From: Jiangella aurantiaca
Lineage (GTDB): Bacteria; Actinomycetota; Actinomycetes; Jiangellales; Jiangellaceae
NCBI RefSeq assembly: GCF_004349105.1
Contig: NZ_SMLB01000015.1
Location: 1 to 64,000 of the forward strand
Length of the DNA stretch: 64,000 nt
Reading direction: 5' to 3'
A program made the translations under genes and the position numbers. Within the stretch, counting starts at the first letter, position 1. Every line of letters starts with the position of its first letter. This document shows, piece after piece, positions 52,770 to 61,723 of this stretch. The notes under the pieces were generated by a model. It was given only the letters and a program-made list of their open reading frames with translations, was not told the origin of the DNA and did not search any database.

Positions 52770-55700
52770 TCAGGAGACCTTCGGCGTCGCGCGCACCCCG
52801 AGGTGCACGTACGGCGTGGCGTCGGCGAGCTGGTAGAACGTCACCGGCATCCACGTCTCGTTGCCGGGCAGCCGGGTCACGTACAGGTCCTGGCGCACCG
52901 GCACCAGGTCCAGCTCCTTCGGCTCGTCGTCCAGCCCCGCCAGCTCGCTCGTGCTGGTCAGCCGCAGCTTCGGCCCGGTCTCGGCCTGCCAGACGTCCAG
53001 CCGGACGCTGGTGCGCTCGTACGTGCCCACGTGCGGGGCGATGTCGGCCTCGACCGGCTCGGCCGGCGGGCCCAGCGGCGTGGCCATCTCGACGCCGCCG
53101 GCCTCACGGACGATCTCCCGGATCAGTGTCTCGTAGAGGTCGCGGGTGTGGCCGCCGTTGGTCAGCAGCGTGACGGCCATGTCCTTCTCGGGCAGCACCC
53201 GCAGCAACGCGGACTGGCCGATGGTGTTGCCGTCGTGACCGAACAGCCGGGTGCCGTTCCAGTCCAGCCGGAACCAGCCGAGCCCCCACGAGTCGGCCAG
53301 CGTGTAGGGGTCGGGCAGCTTGACCTGCTCCTCCTGCATGGCGGCGGCGGTGCCCTCGGCCAGCACGCGGGTGCCGTCGGCGGCCACCCCGCCGGCGAGG
53401 TGCATCCGGGCGAAGGTGAGCACGTCGGCGACGGTGGCGGCGATCAGCCCGGCCGGTCCGGCCGACCGCGGCAGCACCCAGACCGGTGCCCGGCGGAACG
53501 GCTCGTCCTCCTCATGCACGTGGCCGACGGCGGTCCGGTACAGCAGCGCGTCGTCGGGCAGCGTCACCGTGTGGGTCAGCCCGAGCGGTGTGTACAGCAG
53601 CTCGCGCATGGCGGCGTCCCAGGTCTGGCCGGTGAGCTTCTCGATCACCCGGCCGGCCGTGGTGAACCCGGAGTTGCAGTACGACCAGGTCGCGCCCAGC
53701 GGGTGGTTGAGCGGCAGCCCGGCCAGCGCCGCGACGTACTTCTCCAGGCAGTCGTCGCCGCGCCCGGTGTCGAGGAAGAAGTCGCCGTCGATGCCGCTGG
53801 TGTGGGTGAGCAGGTGCCGCATGGTGACCCGCGCCGTGGCGTCGTCGTCGGCCAGCCGCAGCTCCGGCAGGTAGGTGACGACGGGCTCGTCGAGGTCCAG
53901 CTTGCCGGCGTCGGCCAGCGCCATGACCACCGTCGCCGTCCACACCTTGGTGATCGAGCCGATCTGGAACAGCGTGTCGGTGGTGACCTCGACGCCGGTG
54001 TCGACGTTCGTGACGCCGTAGGCCAGCTCCAGGGTCTCGTCGCCGCGGGCGATGCCCAGGGCGGCGCCGGGTACTCGGTAGCGCTCGGCCAGCTCGTCCA
54101 GCCGCCGCTGCCAGTGGTCGCGATCCAGGGTGGTGGTTCGGGTCGTCATCGGGCTCTCCTTCGAGGTGTGCTGGGTGGCCCAGTCGACGATGCGGCGGGC
54201 GTAGTCGAGCCGGTGCGACGGGCGGCCGGCCAGGATGAACAGGTGCGACGCGCCGGGGTAGAGCACCAGCCGGGCCGGCACGCCGCGGGCGCGCAGCGCG
54301 GCGAACCACTGCTCGGCCTGTCCCGGTGGGCAGCGGTCGTCGGCCAGGCCGTGGAGGATCAGCGTCGGCGTCGTCACGTGCGCGACGTTGGTGTACGGCG
54401 ACTGCGCGGCGGCCCGCTCGGGGTCGGCGAACGGGAGGGCGGTCTCGTACGCGGCCAGGTAGTGCCCGGCGTCGGAGGTGCCGGCGAAGCTGGTGATGTC
54501 GGTCAGCACCCCGCCGGGGATCGCGGCGGCGAACCGGTCGGTGCGGCCGGTCAGCCAGCAGGTCATGTAGCCGCCGTAGCTGTATCCGGTGACGGCCAGC
54601 CGGTCAGGGTCGGCGACGCCCTCGGCGACCAGCTGGTCCAGCGGCTCCAGGAAGTCGCGCTCGTCGGCCAGCCCCCACTGGCCGACGGCCGCGGAGTAGA
54701 ACGCCGCGCCGTAGCCGTCGCTGGCCCGCGGGTTGAGCAGCAGCACCGACCAGCCCCGCTGGACCAGCAGCTGGTGGTAGGAGTGCCCGCCGTCAGGTAC
54801 TGGGCTCCACGCGTTGTGCGGGCCACCATGGATGTCCAGCAGCAGCGGGCCCGGCCGGCCCGCGGCGGCCGCGCCGGGCGGGCGGAGCAGCCAGCCGTGC
54901 ACCTCGGTGCCATCGGAGACGGTGAAGACCCACTCCTCGGCGACCGGCAGATCCAGGTCCGCCGGCGAGTGCGCGGTCAGCGTCGTCTCGGCGCCGGTCG
55001 CGACGTCGACCAGCGCGACCTCGCCGTACGAGCCGGGCCCGGCGACGACGACGGCGGCGCGCTGCCCGGCCACGGCCAGCCCCGACACGACCCGCCCGGA
55101 CCCGCCGAGCAGCGGCCGCACCGGCCCCCCGTCGACGCGGACGGTGTAGACGTGCGTGCAGCCGCGGTCGCGGGCGCAGAACACAATCGTGCCGCCGTCG
55201 CCCGCGAGCTGCGGCAGCCCGCCGGGATAGCCGGGTCCGCCGGGCATGACGTTGCGGTCCAGGTCCGCGGTCAGGTCGGTCGCCGGACCGCCGTCCAGCG
55301 GCACGCGGAACAGCCGGTTGTGCGCGACCGCGACCTCCGTCTGGCCGACGACCACCAGCGCGCCGCCGTCACGGGTCCACGTCACCGGGCCGGCGGCGCG
55401 CAGCTCTCCGACGGGCTCGCCCAATTCATCGGGACTGGCGTCAGACCTCGCGGTCGGCTGCCATCGCTTGACGGCGCCGCCGCCGGCCGGCACCACGTAG
55501 ACGGCCGACGCGCCGGTCAGGTCGGCGTCCGCCGCCGTCACCGCCGGGAACGCGAGCCGGGCGCCGTCCGGCGACCACGCGGGCGGGCCGGCGCTCCAGT
55601 CGCCGTCCGTCAGCCGCGTCGTCTCGCCGGTCGCGACGTCGACCACGTGCACGTGCTGGCGCAGGCCGCGCAGCAGCCCGGCGCCGTCGGCCTTGTAGCC

Positions 55701-56132
55701 GAGCCGGTCCAGCACGATCGGGTCGGTGTCGGCCTGGCCGGTGGTGTCGACGGCGGCGGTGAACGCGATCCGGGTGCCGTCGGGGCTCCAGACCGGCGCG
55801 CCGGCGCCCTTCGGCAGGTCCGTCAGCGCCACGGGCTCGCCGCCGCCGGACGCCGGAAGCAGCCACAGCTGCGGCGGCCCGTCGGCGGCGCGCAGGAAGG
55901 CGAGCCGCGTGCCGTCCGGCGACCACGCGGGCGAGGCGTCCGCTCGACCGTGGGTGAGCCGCCGCGGCTCGCCGCCGTCCGCGGACACCAGCCAGAGCGA
56001 CGACGCGTTCTCGTCGGCCTCGGCGTCGCTGCCCTTCAGGACGTAGGCGACCCGCGTGCCGTCGGGCGACAGCGCCGGCTCGGCGGGGACGGTCAGGCCG
56101 ACGACGTCGTCCGGCGTCAGCGGTCGGGTCAT
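52770..56132 (-). CDS. fused S9 prolyl oligopeptidase and class C beta-lactamase-like hydrolase
   Basis: One open frame of 1120 residues. Residues 1-400 are a beta-propeller of WSPDGTR repeats, and 400-655 an alpha/beta hydrolase with Ser518 (GYSYGGYM), Asp598 or Asp599 (HGLADDRCP) and His630 (GASHLF), as in acylaminoacyl peptidases. Residues 662-1120 are a serine hydrolase with SITK and YCN motifs and HDGNTIG; relatives include D-aminopeptidases and esterases. No stop divides the halves, but AAGGAG precedes the Met662 codon (54149) by 6 nt, so the second half may also be made alone. A 36-bp repeat lies within codons about 223-235. ATG overlaps the stop of the ATPase gene. No signal peptide. 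Confidence 0.88.
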   Translation of the reverse strand: MTRPLTPDDVVGLTVPAEPALSPDGTRVAYVLKGSDAEADENASSLWLVSADGGEPRRLTHGRADASPAWSPDGTRLAFLRAADGPPQLWLLPASGGGEPVALTDLPKGAGAPVWSPDGTRIAFTAAVDTTGQADTDPIVLDRLGYKADGAGLLRGLRQHVHVVDVATGETTRLTDGDWSAGPPAWSPDGARLAFPAVTAADADLTGASAVYVVPAGGGAVKRWQPTARSDASPDELGEPVGELRAAGPVTWTRDGGALVVVGQTEVAVAHNRLFRVPLDGGPATDLTADLDRNVMPGGPGYPGGLPQLAGDGGTIVFCARDRGCTHVYTVRVDGGPVRPLLGGSGRVVSGLAVAGQRAAVVVAGPGSYGEVALVDVATGAETTLTAHSPADLDLPVAEEWVFTVSDGTEVHGWLLRPPGAAAAGRPGPLLLDIHGGPHNAWSPVPDGGHSYHQLLVQRGWSVLLLNPRASDGYGAAFYSAAVGQWGLADERDFLEPLDQLVAEGVADPDRLAVTGYSYGGYMTCWLTGRTDRFAAAIPGGVLTDITSFAGTSDAGHYLAAYETALPFADPERAAAQSPYTNVAHVTTPTLILHGLADDRCPPGQAEQWFAALRARGVPARLVLYPGASHLFILAGRPSHRLDYARRIVDWATQHTSKESPMTTRTTTLDRDHWQRRLDELAERYRVPGAALGIARGDETLELAYGVTNVDTGVEVTTDTLFQIGSITKVWTATVVMALADAGKLDLDEPVVTYLPELRLADDDATARVTMRHLLTHTSGIDGDFFLDTGRGDDCLEKYVAALAGLPLNHPLGATWSYCNSGFTTAGRVIEKLTGQTWDAAMRELLYTPLGLTHTVTLPDDALLYRTAVGHVHEEDEPFRRAPVWVLPRSAGPAGLIAATVADVLTFARMHLAGGVAADGTRVLAEGTAAAMQEEQVKLPDPYTLADSWGLGWFRLDWNGTRLFGHDGNTIGQSALLRVLPEKDMAVTLLTNGGHTRDLYETLIREIVREAGGVEMATPLGPPAEPVEADIAPHVGTYERTSVRLDVWQAETGPKLRLTSTSELAGLDDEPKELDLVPVRQDLYVTRLPGNETWMPVTFYQLADATPYVHLGVRATPKVS
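55430..55465. repeat. 36-bp repeat, copy inside the S9 peptidase gene
   Basis: Matches 21476-21511 at 35 of 36 positions. Its length is a multiple of three, and here it encodes about 12 residues around RWQPTARSDASPDE in the propeller domain, keeping the frame open. Confidence 0.85.
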
Positions 56133-57100
56133 CGGCCCGGCACCTCCAGGATCTCGGCGGCGAAGTGGCAGGCGGCCCGGTGCGGCCGGTCGGCCGCGCC
56201 GGGCTGCGGGTCGGTCTCGGCGCAGATCGTGCGCTCCGGCCGGGTCAGGGGACCGATCGGACAGCGACGGTGGAACCGGCAGCCCAGCGGCGGGTCGTGC
56301 GGCGACGGCGCCTCGGCGTCCAGGCGCGGGTCGTCGGCGGGGACGGGGTCGTCCAGCGCGACGCCGAATGCCGGCGCGGCGTCCAGCAGCGTGCGGGTGT
56401 ACGGGTGCCGCGGTGCGGACAGGACGGCGTCGGCCGGGCCGGCCTCGACGATGCGGCCCAGGTACATGACCGCGATGACGTCGCTGACGTAGCGCACCAC
56501 GGACAGGTCGTGCGAGATGAACAGCATCGTCAGGCCGAGCCGGCGCTGCAGGTCGCGGACCAGGTTGAGCACCGAGCCCTGCACGGAGACGTCGAGCGCG
56601 GAGGTGATCTCGTCGGCCAGCACCACCTCGGGCTCGGCGGCCAGGGCACGGGCCAGCGCGACCCGCTGCCGCTGCCCGCCGGACAGCCCGGACGGCAGCG
56701 ATCGAGCCCGCGCCGGGTTCAGGCCGACCAGCTCCAGCAGCCGGGCCACCTCGGCGGTCCGCGCGGCGCGGCGGCGCCGGACGGGCACCGCCTCGGCGAT
56801 CGACTCGCCGATGGTCATCCGCGGGTCGAGCGAGGCGTGCGGGTCCTGGAAGACCAGCTGCAGTTTGCGCCGGTCGCGGCGGGTCCGCAGCGGGGCGCAG
56901 TCCAGCCGGATCTCGCCGCCGGCCGTCGGGACCAGCCCGACAGCGGCCTTGGCCAGCGTCGACTTGCCGGACCCGGACTCGCCGACCAGCCCCACCACCG
57001 AGCCCGCCGGGACGGTGAGGTCGACGCCGTCGACCGCGGTCAGCGCGGACCGGCCGGTCCCGAACCGGACCGTCGTGCCCTCGAACGACAGCTCCCTCAT
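56129..57100 (-). CDS. oligopeptide ABC transporter ATP-binding protein (OppF/DppF type)
   Basis: A 323-residue ATPase. Walker A GESGSGKS (about 39-46), Q-loop VFQDPHASLDP, signature LSGGQRQRVALARALA, Walker B VVLADEITSALD and the H-loop ISHDLSVV are complete. The C-terminal oligopeptide-transport region has CRFHRRCPIG and a later Cys, the pattern of OppD/OppF ATPases that may bind an iron-sulfur cluster. ATG overlaps the upstream stop by 4 nt. Confidence 0.93.
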   Translation of the reverse strand: MRELSFEGTTVRFGTGRSALTAVDGVDLTVPAGSVVGLVGESGSGKSTLAKAAVGLVPTAGGEIRLDCAPLRTRRDRRKLQLVFQDPHASLDPRMTIGESIAEAVPVRRRRAARTAEVARLLELVGLNPARARSLPSGLSGGQRQRVALARALAAEPEVVLADEITSALDVSVQGSVLNLVRDLQRRLGLTMLFISHDLSVVRYVSDVIAVMYLGRIVEAGPADAVLSAPRHPYTRTLLDAAPAFGVALDDPVPADDPRLDAEAPSPHDPPLGCRFHRRCPIGPLTRPERTICAETDPQPGAADRPHRAACHFAAEILEVPGR

Positions 57101-58992
57101 GCCTGGCCTCCCGTGACGGCGTCCAGCGCCAGGTTCAGCGGCTGGCTGCGCGGATGCCAGCAGGCGGCCCGCTGGTCCGGCGCGACGGCGGCCAGACCCG
57201 GCCGCACCCGGCAGGCGTCGTCGGCGAACTCGCAGCGGGGCGCGAACGCGCAGCCCTCGGGCCGGTCCGCGGGGTCCGGAGGGCGGCCGGCGATGGTGGC
57301 CAGCGGCCGGTCGCGGTCGGTGGCGAGGTCCGGAACGGAGGCCAGCAGCGCGCGGGTGTACGGGTGCGCGGCCTGGCCGAGCCGCTCGACCGGCACCTCC
57401 TCGACCACGCGACCGGCGTACATGACGACGACCCGCTCGCACAGCTGCGCGACGACGGCGATGTCGTGCGAGATCAGCACAACGGCCGCGCCGGTGTCCG
57501 CCTGCACGTCCTTGAGCAGCCGGAGCACCTGCCGCTGCACGGTGACGTCGAGCGCGGTGGTCGGCTCGTCGGCGATGATCAGCTCCGGAGTGCTCATCAG
57601 GCCCATCGCGATCATCGCGCGCTGGCGCATGCCGCCGGAGAACTCGTGCGGGTACTGGTGCGCCCGCCGCTCCGGCGCCGGGACGCGGACGGTACGCAGC
57701 CGGTCGACGGCGCGGGCCAGGGCGGCGCGCCGGCCCTGTCGCTCGTGCACCCGGGTCACCTCGGCCAGCTGCCGGCCCACCCGCATCGACGGGTTGAACG
57801 AGGTCATCGGGTCCTGGAACACCATCGCGACCTTAGTGCCGAGCAGCTCGCGGACCTCGGCGCCGGTGCGGCCGAGCGGCGCGACGCCGGCCACCTCCAG
57901 CCGCTGCGCGGTGACGTGTGCGGCGTCCGGGGCCAGCTGGGCGACGGCGAGCGCGGTGAGGCTCTTCCCGGAGCCGGACTCCCCCACGATGCCGACGGTC
58001 TCGCCGCGGCGGACGGTGAGGCGGACGCCGTCGACGGGGTGGGTCCAGCCGCCGCCGGGCGCGGGGAAGGCGACGCGCAGGTCGTCGGCGGCGAGCACGG
58101 CGTCCGGCTCGGCCTCGGCGACGGCCGCTTCCTGGGGCGCCGGCTCCGGCACCGTCCGCCGTCGCACCGCGCGCACCCCCACTACCTGCGCGATCGACTC
58201 GCCGAGCAGGGTGAAGGCGAGCCCGGCGACGATGACGGCGACGCCGGGGGCCAGCGCCGCGGCCGGGTTGATGTAGATGCGGTCCAGCCCTTCGCCGAGC
58301 AGCCGGCCCCAGTCGTAGGCCGGCGGCTGGACGCCCAGGCCCAGGAACGACAGTCCGGCGAACGACAGCAGCGCGGTGCCCGCCATGACGGTCGCGTTGA
58401 CCACGAGCGGCTCGCCGATGTTCGGCAGCAGGTGCCGGGCGATCAGCCGGAACCGGCCCACCCCCGCCACCCGCGCGGCCGCCACGTAGTCCCGTCCGGC
58501 CACCGCGGCCACGTTCGTCTGCACCAGCCGGGCGAACGACGGCGCGCCGGCAAGGCCGATCGCCAGCACCGCGCCGCGCGCGCCGACCCCGAAGATCACC
58601 GCGAAGAACAGCGCCAGCAGCAGGCCGGGGAACGCGACCGCGAGGTTCACGGCCGCCGTCACCAGCCGGCCGGCCCGCCGTCCGAGCACCGCCGGCAGCA
58701 CGCCCAGGATCACGCCCGCGACGACGCAGATCGCGGTGGCCAGCAGCGCGAGGCCGAGCGAGTACCGCGTCGCGACGAGGACGCGCAGCAGGATGTCGCG
58801 GCCGAGCGTGTCGGTGCCCAGCACGTGCTCGGACGTGGAGCCCTGCGACAGCGCCGCCGGGTCGGTCTCCTCGGCCGCGTCGCCCCACACGATCGGCGCG
58901 ACCACGGCCAGGATCGCCAGCACCACCAGCAGGCCCGCCGCCACCGCGCCGACCGGGTTGCGCAGTGCGGCCTGCCACTGTTCGCGTCCCAT
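57097..58992 (-). CDS. peptide ABC transporter fused permease-ATPase (DppC-DppD)
   Basis: A 631-residue fusion. Residues 1-270 are an OppC/DppC permease with an N-terminal helix, five more helices and the coupling motif YVAAARVAGVGRFRLIARHLLPN. Residues 290-631 are an OppD-type ATPase: GESGSGKS, VFQDPMTSFNPSM, FSGGMRQRAMIAMGL, LIIADEPTTALD, ISHDIAVV, and a CAFAPRCEFADDACRV cysteine region. Such fusions are common in actinobacteria. Start overlaps the permease stop as TGATG. Confidence 0.93.
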   Translation of the reverse strand: MGREQWQAALRNPVGAVAAGLLVVLAILAVVAPIVWGDAAEETDPAALSQGSTSEHVLGTDTLGRDILLRVLVATRYSLGLALLATAICVVAGVILGVLPAVLGRRAGRLVTAAVNLAVAFPGLLLALFFAVIFGVGARGAVLAIGLAGAPSFARLVQTNVAAVAGRDYVAAARVAGVGRFRLIARHLLPNIGEPLVVNATVMAGTALLSFAGLSFLGLGVQPPAYDWGRLLGEGLDRIYINPAAALAPGVAVIVAGLAFTLLGESIAQVVGVRAVRRRTVPEPAPQEAAVAEAEPDAVLAADDLRVAFPAPGGGWTHPVDGVRLTVRRGETVGIVGESGSGKSLTALAVAQLAPDAAHVTAQRLEVAGVAPLGRTGAEVRELLGTKVAMVFQDPMTSFNPSMRVGRQLAEVTRVHERQGRRAALARAVDRLRTVRVPAPERRAHQYPHEFSGGMRQRAMIAMGLMSTPELIIADEPTTALDVTVQRQVLRLLKDVQADTGAAVVLISHDIAVVAQLCERVVVMYAGRVVEEVPVERLGQAAHPYTRALLASVPDLATDRDRPLATIAGRPPDPADRPEGCAFAPRCEFADDACRVRPGLAAVAPDQRAACWHPRSQPLNLALDAVTGGQA

Positions 58993-59999
58993 CAGCCCTC
59001 CCTGATGGTCGACCGCGGGTCGGCGACCGCCAGCAGCACGTCGACGACGAGGTTCATCAGCAGCACCGCGGCGCCGTAGACCAGCACGATGCCCTGCACG
59101 ACCGGGTAGTCCTTGGCGAGGATCGACGAGACGATCGTCATCCCCATGCCCGGCCAGGCGAACACGTTCTCGACCAGCACGGTGCCGACGATCATGCCGC
59201 TGAGCAGCAGCCCGCCGATGGTCAGCGTCGAGGTCAGCGCGTTCGGGAAGACGTGGCGCAGGTACACCCGCAGCGGCGGGAGCCGTTTCGCCCGGGCGGT
59301 GCGGACGAAGTCCTCGTCCATCACCGCGAGCGCCTCGACCCGGACGATGCGGGCCATCAGCAGTGCCGGTCCGAGCGCCAGCGCCACCACCGGCAGCACG
59401 TACGACGCCGCGTCGCTCCGCCCGGCCACCGGGAACCAGCCGAGTGTCACGCCGAACACGAACACCAGGCCGACGGCGAGGAGGAACTCCGGGATCGCCG
59501 TGACCACCGCGCTGGTGGACGTGAACCCGAGCTCCGTGCTGCGGCGCCGCCCGCCGCGGGTGAGCACTGCCATCGCCAGGCCGAGGGGGATCGCCGCGAG
59601 CATCACCACGACGAACGCCGCCACCGCCAGGCTCGCGGTGGCCGGCAGCCGCTGGCCGATCGTCTCCGACACTGGCACGCCGGACGTCATCGAGACGCCG
59701 AGGTCGCCGGAGAACAGCGACCGCACGTAGTCCACGAACTGCACGCCGAGCGGGTCGTTCAGACCGAGCGCCTCGCGCCGCGCGTCCACCAGGTCCGGCG
59801 GCGCGGTGACGCCGAGCGCCGCCCGCACCGGGTCGCCGGGGATCAGGTGGATCATCCCGAACGCCAGCGTCACCAGGACCGCGAGCGACACCAGCAGCCG
59901 GCCCAGCCGGCGCAGCAGGAACCCCGCCCACGGGTTGCCGGCCCACGCGGGCACCCGGGTCCGCGTGGGCGCGGGCGGTGCGGCGACGGGTGCCGTCAC
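58992..59999 (-). CDS. peptide ABC transporter permease (DppB type)
   Basis: A 335-residue permease with six helices, the DppB signature IHLIPGDPVRAALG in the N-terminal region, and the coupling loop FVRTARAKRLPPLRVYLRHVFPN. Near the C terminus, WPGMGMTIVSSILAKDYPVVQGIV is family-typical. GTG start overlapping the stop of the binding protein gene (GTGA). Confidence 0.93.
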   Translation of the reverse strand: MTAPVAAPPAPTRTRVPAWAGNPWAGFLLRRLGRLLVSLAVLVTLAFGMIHLIPGDPVRAALGVTAPPDLVDARREALGLNDPLGVQFVDYVRSLFSGDLGVSMTSGVPVSETIGQRLPATASLAVAAFVVVMLAAIPLGLAMAVLTRGGRRRSTELGFTSTSAVVTAIPEFLLAVGLVFVFGVTLGWFPVAGRSDAASYVLPVVALALGPALLMARIVRVEALAVMDEDFVRTARAKRLPPLRVYLRHVFPNALTSTLTIGGLLLSGMIVGTVLVENVFAWPGMGMTIVSSILAKDYPVVQGIVLVYGAAVLLMNLVVDVLLAVADPRSTIREG

Positions 60000-61594
60000 G
60001 AGGCCGTCAGCCGGATCGTCGCCGGGATCGGGCCGTCGCCGCCGCGTTCGACGGTGACGCCGTCCAGGAAGATCGGGACGGTCTCGTCGGCGAAGATCAG
60101 CACGTCGTTCTCGGCGAACAGCGCCTCCTCCGCCTCCTGCCACTTGTCGCAGCCCTCCTGGCCGGGCAGCGTCATCGCCTCGGCGACGGCGGCCGCGTAC
60201 CCCGGGTTGTCGATCGAGGCGAGGTTCACCCCGCCGTCGGCCGGCGGCGGACCGGAGAGGAACGGCACCATCTGGCTGGGCAGCCGCAGGTTCACCGGCA
60301 GGAGCGCCGCACCCCACGACCCGGTGCCGAAGACCACCTCGTTGTATTCCGTCGGCGGCAGTCCACGGGTGGTGGCGGCGACGCCGAGCTCCGTCCACGT
60401 CGCCGCGATGAGCTCGGCCGCCGCCGCGGTGGTGTCACCGCGGGTGCTGTTGTAGATCAGCTCGAGCTGCAGCGATGCGCCGTCCTTGCTGCGCACGCCG
60501 TCCGAGCCCGCCGTCCAGCCGGCCGCGTCGAGGGCTGCGGCGGCCGCCTCGCTGTCCTGCGCCGGCAGGTGGCCGTCGACGGCGTCGTAGCGACAGGCCA
60601 CCGGGTCGATGACGGCGAGCGCCTCGGACCGCTGCCCGTAGCCACCGGTGATCACCGACATGAGCTCCTCGAAGTCCAGCGCCTGGGCGAGCGCCGCGCG
60701 GACGGCGTCGTCGGCGCCTGGGTTGCCCGCGGCCTGGTTGAAGAACAGCTCGCCGACGACCGCACGCATGGTGACCTGCTCGTACTGCTGCTCCAGCCGC
60801 TGGCGGTCCGGCCCGACGACGGAGGCGGCGTTCAGCTCGCCCGACAGCAGCAGGTTCGCCGCCGTCGACTCGTTCGCGATGACGCGGATGTTCACGGTGG
60901 CCGGCGTGCCGGGCTCAACGGCCGTCCTGCCGTCGGGACCCCAGGTGTAGTCGTCGCGGCGCTGGAACGTGTAATGGTCGTCGCGGACCACCTCGGTCAG
61001 CTCGAACATCCCGGTGCCGATGCCGTCCTCCTCCAACAGCGACGGATCGTCCAGGCCGGCCTTGCAGGCGATGAAGAGGTCGCCGGTGCTCTGCAGCAGG
61101 AACGGGTCGGGCGCGGGCGTGGTGATGGTGACGGTGCGGGCGGCGTCGTCGGCGGTCGCGGTCATCTCGGCCGGGACCAGCACGCCGCGCACCGGGGAGA
61201 CGTTCGCCTCGTCGACCACGAACTGGAAGTTCGCCGCCACATCGGTTGCCGTCAGCGGCGTACCGTCGGTGCAGGTCACGCCGTCGCGCAGTGTGTACGT
61301 GACGGTGGTCGGCGTGACCTCCCACGACTCCGCCAGCCAGGGCAGCTCCTCACCGTCAACGGTGAAGTAGACCAGCTTGTCGTACAGGTAGTTGTCGATG
61401 GCGCGGGTCGCCGCGAGCACCGTCAGATGCGGATGCAGGTTGCCCGGGTCGGCGGCGACCGCGGTGGTGAACGTCCCGTCGACGACGGGTTCGGCGTTAC
61501 CGCCCGCCTCGCTGGGACCGTCCCCGCCGTCGGAGCCGCCGCAGGCGGCAAGGACGACTGCCAGGGCCGCGGCGAGCGCTGGGGCGATGCGCAT
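59996..61594 (-). CDS. peptide ABC transporter substrate-binding lipoprotein
   Basis: A 532-residue family 5 solute-binding protein. MRIAPALAAALAVVLAACGG is a lipoprotein signal with Cys18 as lipid site. DPGNLHPHLTVLAATRAIDNYLYDKL and WEVTPTTVTYTLRDGVTCTDGTPL are family hallmarks. It captures peptides or similar compounds outside the membrane. ATG has AAGGAG 6 nt upstream. First gene of the transporter operon; a palindrome about 45 nt upstream may be its operator. Confidence 0.93.
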   Translation of the reverse strand: MRIAPALAAALAVVLAACGGSDGGDGPSEAGGNAEPVVDGTFTTAVAADPGNLHPHLTVLAATRAIDNYLYDKLVYFTVDGEELPWLAESWEVTPTTVTYTLRDGVTCTDGTPLTATDVAANFQFVVDEANVSPVRGVLVPAEMTATADDAARTVTITTPAPDPFLLQSTGDLFIACKAGLDDPSLLEEDGIGTGMFELTEVVRDDHYTFQRRDDYTWGPDGRTAVEPGTPATVNIRVIANESTAANLLLSGELNAASVVGPDRQRLEQQYEQVTMRAVVGELFFNQAAGNPGADDAVRAALAQALDFEELMSVITGGYGQRSEALAVIDPVACRYDAVDGHLPAQDSEAAAAALDAAGWTAGSDGVRSKDGASLQLELIYNSTRGDTTAAAAELIAATWTELGVAATTRGLPPTEYNEVVFGTGSWGAALLPVNLRLPSQMVPFLSGPPPADGGVNLASIDNPGYAAAVAEAMTLPGQEGCDKWQEAEEALFAENDVLIFADETVPIFLDGVTVERGGDGPIPATIRLTAS

Positions 61595-61638
61595 GACCAA
61601 CTCCTTCGAGAGAGCAGGTGGTCCGCACAGCCTGGCCC

Positions 61639-61654
61639 CGTGACCCGGGTCACG
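61639..61654. promoter_or_regulatory. palindrome CGTGACCCGGGTCACG, candidate operator of the transporter operon
   Basis: Perfect 16-bp palindrome in the 129-nt gap before the binding-protein gene. It differs from the palindrome near the PucR gene, so another regulator may act here. No clear -10 or -35 pair is seen. Confidence 0.45.
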
Positions 61655-61723
61655 TCTTTGTCCGATCCGACGACCCCGGGCGGCAGAACTCGTCGGCCCC
61701 TACCGACGCGTCGCGGCGGCTGC

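Noticed and set aside
51951-56492. 1513-codon plus-strand open frame
   Set aside because: Complement of the serine hydrolase and S9 genes; no recognisable domain.
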